From a virus, in the IMG/VR virus record IMGVR_UViG_3300047476_000161, positions 1-61,650 of that record: a DNA stretch of 61,650 bases; one strand, written 5' to 3'. The translations under genes were made by a program, and so were the position numbers. The stretch's first letter is position 1. Each line of letters begins with the position of its first letter. Below are positions 8,080-15,248 of the stretch, piece by piece. The notes beneath the pieces are model-generated. The model searched no databases. It was not told the origin of the DNA and saw nothing but the letters and a program-made list of their open reading frames with translations.

Positions 8080-8514
8080 TCAAACTAATTTTCTTAATTC
8101 TTGACTATCAAAAATATTTAATATTTCCAACAACTCTGTGTCAGTCGCGGACATAGTACTATTATAAGTCATAACAACCTCTGAATCAATGATCAGAGCA
8201 AGTATATTTTGCTTTTGCACTCTGTCACTGATGATAGAAAGTTGTATGCTAGACAAGTCTATGTCTGCCAAGGTAAGAGTATACCATATCCCTAATATGA
8301 TGCTATTAGCGCATTGTTCTTCTTGGTACAATAGTGTCCAAGGATTTGGCCAAGACTCTTGCTTCCAAGGATCAAAAGTCCTGCGTATAGCAGGACTTGA
8401 TTTCCACCATACAGAAACTTCTTGCAAAGCTACTGCCGGTGGTAGTGTTTCAATTGAATTACGAAGTGCACGCCAAGATTTATATCGTGCCTGTAAACCT
8501 GCTGACCACAACAT
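8080..8514 (-). CDS. conserved hypothetical protein (144 aa)
   Basis: A tryptophan-rich protein (VSVWWKSSP, FDPWKQESWPNPWTLLY) of a type I associate with structural regions of aquatic T4-like phages. The frame is open to a TTG at 8529, but the ATG at 8514 is chosen because it overlaps the previous stop as TAATG and has GGAGAA upstream. Overlap with the preceding gene suggests translational coupling. The short Pro/Trp motif may contact a virion partner; function unknown. Confidence 0.7.
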   Translation of the reverse strand: MLWSAGLQARYKSWRALRNSIETLPPAVALQEVSVWWKSSPAIRRTFDPWKQESWPNPWTLLYQEEQCANSIILGIWYTLTLADIDLSSIQLSIISDRVQKQNILALIIDSEVVMTYNSTMSATDTELLEILNIFDSQELRKLV

Positions 8515-9185
8515 TAATTTGTTCTCCAAGCTCTAACTGAATAATAGAATGTAGCATCGTATGCGTCTGTGTTAGTAAACGTGATAGATATCACTCCGTC
8601 TGCTAACGTCGCTGCTAATTCTACTTTAGGTTGGCTTGGACCGGCAGTTATGCCGTTAACTACATAGTCTAAGTTACCATCGTGAACGATAATATAAATG
8701 TTACCGATTTGCTTGTAACCATTACCGCTAACGCTGTAATCTAGCACAATACTGTTAGTAGAGGCTTCTGTAAATTTAACAGTAGACTCAGTAAATGTAG
8801 TTGTGTTTCCTGCTAGGGTTGCAGTTAAGGTTTCAATAACAGACGCTTGTCCTTTAAAGGACAATTCATTATTATAGCTTAATGCGATTGTTGCACCTGC
8901 AGGCGGTGTTGATAAAAATGTAGCTGTTCCTGTTGTTCCTGTCCAGTTAACTGTAATAGGAGCAGGTACTCCGTTAACTTTGGCGTGAACAATAGAACCG
9001 AATTTGATTTTAGTTAAGTCGATACTGTACGTAGTTGTAGTTCCGTCTGCTACTAACGTTTGCGGTAAGGTACCTAGGAACAATCTATTAGAATCTTCAG
9101 CAAGACCAAATTCACCTGTGTCTAATGCTGTTATATCTTGTTCTAAGCCTGTTCTTACTTGTATCGTTGCGATCTGTGTTGTCAT
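8514..9185 (-). CDS. putative virion/baseplate protein (223 aa)
   Basis: Beta-rich, Thr/Ser/Gly-rich sequence. The N-terminus (IQVRTGLEQDITALDTGEFGLAED...) matches the start common to many phage fibre/receptor-binding proteins, where a short RxG...GE(L/F)G...D segment forms a trimeric shaft adaptor. The rest is consistent with beta-sandwich domains. AGGAG precedes the ATG. Probably a tail-associated structural protein; exact counterpart unclear. Confidence 0.55.
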   Translation of the reverse strand: MTTQIATIQVRTGLEQDITALDTGEFGLAEDSNRLFLGTLPQTLVADGTTTTYSIDLTKIKFGSIVHAKVNGVPAPITVNWTGTTGTATFLSTPPAGATIALSYNNELSFKGQASVIETLTATLAGNTTTFTESTVKFTEASTNSIVLDYSVSGNGYKQIGNIYIIVHDGNLDYVVNGITAGPSQPKVELAATLADGVISITFTNTDAYDATFYYSVRAWRTN

Positions 9186-9200
9186 CGTGTGTGGCTCCTA

Positions 9201-9881
9201 TTACATATTTAGTTCATAATACCGACCAACTCGTTCTACCCACTTGTTAGCATAGTCTTTAAATTCAGGGCCTTTAATAACAAATTCTTGATATTCACAA
9301 TTTCTGCTGCACATAAAAATAACTGCTTGATCTATGTCTGTGCCGTATACATTGTTATGTGCGGCAGCGTAGGCGCACATTTGTAGGAAATAGTCTTCGA
9401 TCCAGTCTCTTTTCTTGGGTTTATTGGTAGTTTTATAGTCAACAATAGCAGGTCGACCTTTATACATTGCAATCAAGTCTGTAGTACCTGCGTACAGTTC
9501 AGGGTAATACAATCCTATTTCCATTCCCCATACTTCGTCAATCTGGCTAAGTCCGTGTTCAATAATAGTGTCTGCCATACTACTGGCCATTACACGAACT
9601 TGGTTATTGCCAGCTGGACGATCTTTGCCTAGAATATAATTCTCTAAATGTGTGTGCATTAGTGTACCTAGCCCTGCGCTTTCGGTACTAATGCGTTGTG
9701 CTTCGGACTCGCCTACACGCTTCTTCCATTCCATTAGGAATGTCTTGTCTTTAGTTTTGTCTAGAATAGTTGTAACGCTGGGAACCTTTTGTCCATCGGG
9801 CGTTTGATAAAGTCGTTTGCCGTCTACCTCTACTCGAGGCACTGGCAAATAAGTAAATGGGGGATTGATTGCAATGCTCAT
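9201..9881 (-). CDS. PD-(D/E)XK family nuclease
   Basis: A 226-residue protein with RecB/Cas4-like nuclease layout. GTLMHTHLE is the helical His motif, GTTDLIAMY carries the metal-binding Asp, and AIVDYKTT is the D-x-K catalytic pair. A Tyr/Gln-rich helix (DYFLQMCAYAAAH) matches the QxxxY motif of this superfamily. Likely role is DNA recombination or degradation of host DNA. A promoter at 9887-9915 lies so close to the ATG that the mRNA may be leaderless. Confidence 0.85.
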   Translation of the reverse strand: MSIAINPPFTYLPVPRVEVDGKRLYQTPDGQKVPSVTTILDKTKDKTFLMEWKKRVGESEAQRISTESAGLGTLMHTHLENYILGKDRPAGNNQVRVMASSMADTIIEHGLSQIDEVWGMEIGLYYPELYAGTTDLIAMYKGRPAIVDYKTTNKPKKRDWIEDYFLQMCAYAAAHNNVYGTDIDQAVIFMCSRNCEYQEFVIKGPEFKDYANKWVERVGRYYELNM

Positions 9882-9886
9882 ACTCT

Positions 9887-9916
9887 AGTGTAGCATAATC
9901 GCTACACTAAAGTCAA
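9887..9916 (-). promoter_or_regulatory. start-proximal promoter for the nuclease gene
   Basis: TTGACT, an 18-bp spacer and TACACT (9887-9892) on the minus strand. The ATG at 9881 is five bases past the -10 box, so the transcript would begin at about the start codon. AGAG just before the ATG is at best a weak Shine-Dalgarno. Confidence 0.6.
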
Positions 9917-10231
9917 TTACCAGGCAGCGATCCAGACGAACGTATCGCCTGTGCCTTGATTGGTTTTTCTATCCAAAGTGTAACCTAACTTAGTAAAGCT
10001 AGCGATAACTTGGTTCATTCTATCACGTAAAATAACGTTAGGGGCAGTGCCCTTCCATTCATTATAGTAAGCCGGTGCAGTTTCACCGTTAGTCATTTCT
10101 GTAGTTGCTACAGTTACATCTAACTCGCCGTCGGACGATGCTTGTATAATTGCTAATTCGATTGCTTTGATTTCGTTGTAAACAACCATATCATTGCGAG
10201 CTTTTAGTCTTGCTTGTTCTGCTGTTAACAT
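9917..10231 (-). CDS. conserved hypothetical protein (104 aa)
   Basis: A small soluble alpha/beta protein starting MLTAEQARLKARNDMVVYNE and ending in a Trp-rich tail (TFVWIAAW). It overlaps the preceding gene by one base (TAATG type), so the two are probably coupled. It lies in a run of late, probably virion-associated genes. Function unknown. Confidence 0.7.
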   Translation of the reverse strand: MLTAEQARLKARNDMVVYNEIKAIELAIIQASSDGELDVTVATTEMTNGETAPAYYNEWKGTAPNVILRDRMNQVIASFTKLGYTLDRKTNQGTGDTFVWIAAW

Positions 10232-10563
10232 TAGAAATCCTTACCGATCTGTTTGCTTGCTAATTTAGATACTGTATCTTTGTTAGCATCTTTTTCGTCT
10301 TGGTTGGTATATTCTTCGTCGTTTGAATTGATACCAGTATCTAACTCTACTGTATCCTTGCTGATAGATTTAACAACAGGATTACCTTCTAGTATGTCAA
10401 TTAAATCCTTGACGTTTACAAAGTAACCCTGTGACTTTAAATCATCTATTAAGTCTGTAGTAGATAAGTTATCTTGGCCTTCTGCGCTGGCGGTATAAAG
10501 GATGTCAATAATGACATCGCTTAACTCACCTACATATTGGCTGTGTAACTCAAATAGCTTCAT
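10231..10563 (-). CDS. conserved hypothetical protein (110 aa)
   Basis: The N-terminal 70 residues are helical with a winged-helix-like alternation (LYTASAEGQDNLSTTDLIDDLKSQG), then an acidic, Asn/Asp-rich C-terminal tail. It overlaps both neighbours by one base. A DNA- or protein-binding helical domain is possible but not demonstrated. Confidence 0.65.
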   Translation of the reverse strand: MKLFELHSQYVGELSDVIIDILYTASAEGQDNLSTTDLIDDLKSQGYFVNVKDLIDILEGNPVVKSISKDTVELDTGINSNDEEYTNQDEKDANKDTVSKLASKQIGKDF

Positions 10564-11282
10564 TACTTTAGCTCTCTACCAGTTGGCTCTTCTGCCGGAC
10601 CACTAGCTGCTTCTGCACCTGCTACGCCTGCGTTATCCATATCTAGTTCTGGTGCTGCTGCCATATCGTCTGCGCCCATATCCATTTCTGGAGCAGGTGC
10701 TTCTGTAGGAGCATCCATACTAGCTGCTTCGTCGCCTGCAACTACTGCGGCTGCATTACTAATAGCATCGTGTGTTTGCTTTAGTGTATCTAGTAGAGTC
10801 TGTAGTGAGCTTTCGACTGTGTTATTGAACTGCTCTGCTTCTGCTGTACCGTGAGTTTCTTTCATTGTATCAACTAAAGCCATTAGAGTTTCTACTTGCA
10901 TTTTAGCAATCTTTTCAGCCATTTCCTTGACATCTTCTGCCATACTCTTAGCTGCTAGTGCTACTTCAGCTTGTTCTAAGTCTTGTTCAACTAATAGCTG
11001 TAAACGTGCTACGCTTTCGCTTAGTGCTTGCTTTTTCTTGCCCTGCATAATGCGTAGGCTTTCAGCAATCATTACGCTCTTAACGTATTCGCTGTTGTTC
11101 TGATAGTTCTTAACTGAGCAGCTTAGGTCCCACTGTTGCTTCTGTAGCTGTGATAGTGCACGTGCTACTTTAGCTTGGTCGAACTTGTCGGCATTTAATG
11201 TGTAGCCGAAGTTTTCCTTAAGATACGAGTTAATTTCACGCATCTTTTGATTTGGTGTTAGTGATAGATCTGTTAATCTCAT
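10563..11282 (-). CDS. helical protein with acidic Met/Ala-rich tail (239 aa)
   Basis: Long helical N-terminal part (about residues 1-175) then a Pro/Ala/Met/Asp-rich acidic tail. The composition resembles phage core or scaffold-associated proteins, but I cannot assign it. The ATG at 11282 follows TTGGAAAC; the upstream TTG in frame is not preferred. A late promoter (GATAAATA, 11306-11313) precedes it, so late expression is expected. Confidence 0.65.
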   Translation of the reverse strand: MRLTDLSLTPNQKMREINSYLKENFGYTLNADKFDQAKVARALSQLQKQQWDLSCSVKNYQNNSEYVKSVMIAESLRIMQGKKKQALSESVARLQLLVEQDLEQAEVALAAKSMAEDVKEMAEKIAKMQVETLMALVDTMKETHGTAEAEQFNNTVESSLQTLLDTLKQTHDAISNAAAVVAGDEAASMDAPTEAPAPEMDMGADDMAAAPELDMDNAGVAGAEAASGPAEEPTGRELK

Positions 11283-11305
11283 TGTTGTTTCCAAAAGTAT
11301 ATTTT

Positions 11306-11313
11306 TATTTATC
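11306..11313 (-). promoter_or_regulatory. T4-type late promoter GATAAATA
   Basis: GATAAATA on the minus strand, 23 bases before the ATG at 11282. It matches the T4 late consensus TATAAATA at seven of eight positions. Confidence 0.6.
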
Positions 11314-11316
11314 TAT

Positions 11317-11949
11317 TCAGTAGCTTTTGAGGATGTTCCTCTTAGCATCCTTTGCCATACCTACGCTGCGTGAATATTTGCTTTCGTACAAACTGCGCTT
11401 GTCTAAGTCGTTAGTACGCTGAATTCGTTGTTTATAGGACATTGCCTCGTAAAAATGACGAGCATAATCCTCGTCTAATCTAGCAATAGTGTTGCATTTA
11501 ACAAATGCTGCGGCTGGGTTTTTTAGCAACTGTTTAGTGATTGCCATAACGCTTTCATATAGAGCTAAATCGCTGTATAGTACGTTGCCCGTAGCTGCTT
11601 CTGTTATTGTATATGTGTTCTTTACTGTGCCGTTAACGTGTGATTCTACAATGTCAACTATATAATTGGCTATTTTTACGCCACTAGCTGTTTGTTCTGT
11701 AGACGCTAGTTGCTTGTTGACTACATCTGTGCTTTCAGAAATTACTTCGCGGGTCTGTTCGTTAACTCTGCTTAAACGTGTTAGGATGTCGAGCATTGCT
11801 TGAGAATCAGGGTCCTTGGCCTTAGCACCTGAAGATTGTGCAAAATTTTGTGATCTTTCACCACTTTGCGGCGGTCTCTGATCTGTAATGGAGCTAAGAT
11901 TACCTAGCACCTTTTTCATTGCTTCTATTTCTTGTGGTGTGACTGTCAT
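11317..11949 (-). CDS. conserved putative virion protein (210 aa)
   Basis: A mostly helical protein with a Gly/Ser/Gln-rich segment at about residues 20-45 and a basic C-terminus (SRSVGMAKDAKRNILKSY). Proteins of this type recur beside the 826-residue protein region of aquatic T4-like phages. GGAAA precedes the ATG. Probably virion-associated from its context; no enzymatic motif seen. Confidence 0.6.
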   Translation of the reverse strand: MTVTPQEIEAMKKVLGNLSSITDQRPPQSGERSQNFAQSSGAKAKDPDSQAMLDILTRLSRVNEQTREVISESTDVVNKQLASTEQTASGVKIANYIVDIVESHVNGTVKNTYTITEAATGNVLYSDLALYESVMAITKQLLKNPAAAFVKCNTIARLDEDYARHFYEAMSYKQRIQRTNDLDKRSLYESKYSRSVGMAKDAKRNILKSY

Positions 11950-11977
11950 CTGTAATTTCCTTTACTTTACTTAGCTA

Positions 11978-12271
11978 TCACTTCAAAAGAGTTTTAAAGT
12001 TGACAACCAAATAACCTAGTACTGTTAACAGTCCTGCAACAACTGTTCCAGCAGTTCCTACTAAAACCTTAAATTTATCCTGATTAGCTGTAGAAATTAC
12101 ATCCATAATTTCTTTATGGCTAGCATCAAGTTTCTCGTCCAGCTTTAAGAAGTCATCTTGCAAGGACAGTAGTTTGTCTTCTAACGTTTCGAATTTTTCT
12201 TCCAATCTTTTATACCTTTCAGCGCATAAATCTACGTGTGCTTCTAGGTTTGTTCTTTCTAATTCGCTCAT
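11978..12271 (-). CDS. coiled coil with C-terminal membrane anchor (97 aa)
   Basis: Residues about 5-60 are heptad-rich (RYKRLEEKFETLEDKLLSLQ), followed by one hydrophobic segment (VLVGTAGTVVAGLLTVLGYL) near the C-terminus and a short basic end. This tail-anchored layout is common in small phage proteins and could be a holin-like or spanin-like lysis protein or an exclusion factor. The ATG at 12271 has GGAAC upstream. A perfect late promoter (12345-12352) precedes it. Confidence 0.7.
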   Translation of the reverse strand: MSELERTNLEAHVDLCAERYKRLEEKFETLEDKLLSLQDDFLKLDEKLDASHKEIMDVISTANQDKFKVLVGTAGTVVAGLLTVLGYLVVNFKTLLK

Positions 12272-12344
12272 AATATGTTCCAATTCTAGCAGTTAGTCTG
12301 AATTATTACCCAAACTCTGGTTGCCTTGCCCGATCCTAACTAAC

Positions 12345-12352
12345 TATTTATA
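12345..12352 (-). promoter_or_regulatory. T4-type late promoter, perfect TATAAATA
   Basis: Exact TATAAATA on the minus strand, overlapping the stop codon of the gene at 12348-12809 and about 75 bases before the ATG at 12271. Confidence 0.75.
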
Positions 12353-12809
12353 GTGTCTCGTGCTGGATAAAGTATATATTTTTCTCTGCATCACTAAAGG
12401 CATTTATAACTGCATTAGAGAACGTTGCTGTTTCGTCTAAGCCCGTAATGATAGGTAGTCCGTCTGAGTCTTGTCGTAGCAATGCAGGGCTACTAAATCC
12501 TGCTCGCTCTGTTGCAAACTTTAACACCCAAACAGTGTGTGATCCTGTAAAGTTGCTGCCGAAGTCGTAATCGGCCATATCTTCGCCTTCGTACTTGTCC
12601 ACTTGAACTAGTACAGGTTGTATACGTAAGCCAATTAATTGGATTAAGCTGTTTAAGTTTTGCGCTTGCAAGTATGGTCCTTGAGGGACTACTCGTGGGT
12701 CGCTAACACCTGTGTCTGTAATGTCTACTAGGGAGTAGACTGTAAAGAAGTCCATATTGCCGCCGAAGTTCTCGGTGCTTCTTGCTGTTCCATTTGTTTT
12801 TATAACCAT
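12348..12809 (-). CDS. conserved hypothetical, probably virion protein (153 aa)
   Basis: Beta-rich protein with motifs FFTVYSLVDITDTGV and TVWVLKFATERAGF. No known domain. A late promoter (12841-12848) precedes it, and its neighbours are late structural genes, so it is probably a minor virion component. Start ATG at 12809. Confidence 0.65.
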   Translation of the reverse strand: MVIKTNGTARSTENFGGNMDFFTVYSLVDITDTGVSDPRVVPQGPYLQAQNLNSLIQLIGLRIQPVLVQVDKYEGEDMADYDFGSNFTGSHTVWVLKFATERAGFSSPALLRQDSDGLPIITGLDETATFSNAVINAFSDAEKNIYFIQHETL

Positions 12810-12840
12810 TGTGTACCCTAATTAAAATGTATGTTAATTT

Positions 12841-12848
12841 TATTTATG
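12841..12848 (-). promoter_or_regulatory. T4-type late promoter CATAAATA
   Basis: CATAAATA on the minus strand immediately after the terminator at 12849-12878, about 31 bases before the ATG at 12809. The terminator/late-promoter pair separates two transcription units. Confidence 0.65.
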
Positions 12849-12878
12849 CAAAAAAATATCCCGCCGAAGCGGGATATT
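12849..12878 (-). terminator. intrinsic terminator
   Basis: A 10-bp perfect stem (AATATCCCGC / GCGGGATATT) with loop TTCG on the minus strand, followed by a run of seven T. It ends the transcript of the small gene at 12904-13158. Confidence 0.9.
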
Positions 12879-12903
12879 AGGTTTACTTACTGTACAGTTC
12901 TAA

Positions 12904-13158
12904 TTAGAATGCAACGTCAGTAACAGTGTAACCAGCAACTGCTGTTACGTCTTTACCTTCGATGATCATACTAACTGACTCGCTTGTACCAGCAACGAAA
13001 GCGCCGATAGCTGTAACTGTGCTTGTCATTTGTACTGCGTGTACTAGAGCTTCTAGGTCAGCCTGGCTCATTGCTGCGCCGAAGTCGAAGTTCTTGATGA
13101 AAATTGCGCGGCCGATAGCTGCGAATGGTTGTGCAAAACCTTTAGTTGCGAATGTCAT
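12904..13158 (-). CDS. small Ala-rich protein, possibly abundant virion component (84 aa)
   Basis: The 84-residue product is neutral and hydrophobic-rich (TFATKGFAQPFAAIGRAIFIKN). It has its own late promoter (CTAAATAA, 13198-13205) and a strong dedicated terminator, a layout typical of highly expressed structural genes. It could be a decoration or head protein; unassigned. Confidence 0.65.
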   Translation of the reverse strand: MTFATKGFAQPFAAIGRAIFIKNFDFGAAMSQADLEALVHAVQMTSTVTAIGAFVAGTSESVSMIIEGKDVTAVAGYTVTDVAF

Positions 13159-13197
13159 AATATATTCTCCTATTGTGTGGACACAGAGGTCCTACTT

Positions 13198-13205
13198 TTA
13201 TTTAG
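13198..13205 (-). promoter_or_regulatory. late promoter CTAAATAA
   Basis: CTAAATAA on the minus strand, about 40 bases before the ATG at 13158. Confidence 0.5.
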
Positions 13206-13236
13206 CCTTTTGTGCAAATAACAGTGTTATTATACA

Positions 13237-13887
13237 TTAATCTATATCTTTAGATCTAGCTAGTTTATTGACTATAGGCAGTAAATCTATGTTTGCTGCG
13301 TGTGTTGTAAGCCAGTTCTTTAACCTAGCAATAGTGTAGACTTTTTCGCCCGGATCAAGGTGATACCACTCCTGTGCATTCCTACGTAATTGTCGTAGTG
13401 TAGAATCTACTACATATAGGTCTGTTTCTAGCCTGAATAGCACCTGAGCAATATAACCCCTAGAGTCTAGGCTTAACTGTGCCATATCCCCAAACATTTT
13501 CTTCAGCAAAGGAACATTTATCTTAGCATTGTCCCATACCGTGCTAGTTAGTGCGTTAGGACGTAATGCACCTGCAATCATACTTTCGCCCTTAGTAGAT
13601 ATTCCGTGGAACGCAAGATACAAGTCATTTGCCAGAATACGTTTGGTACTAAAGTCGTTGTTGATTTGTATAAAGTCAAATACCTTAGCTGCATAAGCAC
13701 TAGCTTGGCTTCGTGTTTCTGCTTGGTAATAGCAAACGTAAAGAGCTAACACCGACACAAATGCTAAGTCGGCTAACTCTCGTGCGCTTAATTGGTTAAC
13801 ACTAGCAGCGGAAGTAAACAACTTACTTTCCATATACGTTTGATGTATGTTTGCTGCTGCTAGTTGCTCTAATAGATTTTTATCCAT
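13237..13887 (-). CDS. conserved hypothetical protein (216 aa)
   Basis: All-helical protein with a central hydrophobic stretch (LADLAFVSVLALYVCYY). The ATG at 13887 overlaps the preceding stop as TAATG and is preferred over a TTG nine bases upstream. It is translationally coupled to the KWDG protein. No motif gives a function; virion or host-interaction protein are both possible. Confidence 0.65.
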   Translation of the reverse strand: MDKNLLEQLAAANIHQTYMESKLFTSAASVNQLSARELADLAFVSVLALYVCYYQAETRSQASAYAAKVFDFIQINNDFSTKRILANDLYLAFHGISTKGESMIAGALRPNALTSTVWDNAKINVPLLKKMFGDMAQLSLDSRGYIAQVLFRLETDLYVVDSTLRQLRRNAQEWYHLDPGEKVYTIARLKNWLTTHAANIDLLPIVNKLARSKDID

Positions 13888-15248
13888 TACTTCCAATTCT
13901 TAGGTAGTGTGAAGTTTAGTCTACTAAATTCTAAACGGTCGATTAGCTTTAGTGCCGATCCCATATGATCAACAATAACGTGGCCTTCTTCTGGAGTAAC
14001 ACTGTATGTTCCGTCTGGATTGTTTACGAATGTATCGATTGCCTTGATACCTTTTAACTTAGAGATTAGTATAATCTTTGCGTTAATAGTATCAATGTAA
14101 ATTCGGTATAGTGTGCTTAACTGCGGTTTATGTGTATGCAAGAATTGAAGATCCTTTTGCAAAGCTTCTAACTTGCGCTCCTTACCGGCTTGTGTCTTTA
14201 GCTTGTCTATTGCTAGTTGCATTTTTTGCTCGTAACGAGTAATAAAGTTTTCAGCAAAGGCGTGAGGGTCGCTTTCAAACTCTCCTGCATTTCTAATCAT
14301 TGAGTTGATGTAAGTCTTTAGCTCTAGCTTAAATGCGTTACCCTGTTCTGTAGTGTTTAACCATTTGAATGTATCAACTGTTACTGCTTTTGTTGCTGCA
14401 CGTAAATGGGCAATAGCTGTTTCGATTTCTTTAGATTCAGCGGCAGTAAGAGTTACTCGTCCACTTAGGTCCTTAACTGTTGCGTCAGTTATCCATAAGC
14501 CTTTTACTTCTGGTAAGTTATCTGCACTGTATCCAAACCTTGCTTGCATATCCTGTAGTGTCGGGCCGCCTTCGTAATAAGTATGGAACACTACGCCTGC
14601 TTTAGAAGATAGTATCTTTGCTGCTAATGCACTATTAGTAGGCACTGCATACGTAATTGTATTAGGACGGAAGATTACATATTCTTGTCCGTCAATAGTT
14701 GTTTTAGTAAGGTCGTTATGAGTGAACAATAGGTCACCTTGTACAATACCTTTAATGCCTAACTTAGGTAATTCTTTTAACAGTAACTTGTACTTTTCGC
14801 GAAGGCCTGCATAGCTAACTACTTGGCCGTCCACTTCTTTGTCTGGCTTAACACGGTCGACATCTTTAGCTGTAAACATTCTGTTATCTTTTGTGGTACT
14901 AAAAATACCCTTATCGCCGATAACGAATTTACCTGTTTCTGGATCAGTTCCGCAGAAGATGGCAGGAGCACCGTCCCACTTAGTAGTAATGCTGTAGCCT
15001 TTGTCTGCGTGACCTTTGAGCATACTGTATAAGGATGCGATTGCATCAAATGCGATACGAACACCAGCAATACCCTTGTCGATAATTTCATCTTCCAAGT
15101 GCTGTAGGTGCTTGTTTTTCCCGTCGTCTGCTTCGTCTAGTTCTTCTGGCTTATTTGGATCAAGTAAATCTCGTTGGACCACTCGTGCGGGACGCAAACG
15201 TGCGGGACGCTTGCGGTTTCCACCTAATGTAATCTCACTTATTTTCAT
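13887..15248 (-). CDS. KWDG-motif protein, possible nucleotidyltransferase fold (453 aa)
   Basis: Belongs to an uncharacterised family of T4-like phages. Residues about 88-96 read TTKWDGAPA, which looks like motif I (KxDG, the adenylated Lys) of ATP-dependent DNA/RNA ligases. Downstream, GIVQGDLLFT and EYVIFRPNTITYA could be the later strand motifs of that fold. The C-terminal 200 residues are helical. It overlaps the 826-residue gene by four bases (ATGA), so both are co-translated. Ligase-like chemistry is an inference; a non-catalytic virion protein is also possible. Confidence 0.6.
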   Translation of the reverse strand: MKISEITLGGNRKRPARLRPARVVQRDLLDPNKPEELDEADDGKNKHLQHLEDEIIDKGIAGVRIAFDAIASLYSMLKGHADKGYSITTKWDGAPAIFCGTDPETGKFVIGDKGIFSTTKDNRMFTAKDVDRVKPDKEVDGQVVSYAGLREKYKLLLKELPKLGIKGIVQGDLLFTHNDLTKTTIDGQEYVIFRPNTITYAVPTNSALAAKILSSKAGVVFHTYYEGGPTLQDMQARFGYSADNLPEVKGLWITDATVKDLSGRVTLTAAESKEIETAIAHLRAATKAVTVDTFKWLNTTEQGNAFKLELKTYINSMIRNAGEFESDPHAFAENFITRYEQKMQLAIDKLKTQAGKERKLEALQKDLQFLHTHKPQLSTLYRIYIDTINAKIILISKLKGIKAIDTFVNNPDGTYSVTPEEGHVIVDHMGSALKLIDRLEFSRLNFTLPKNWK

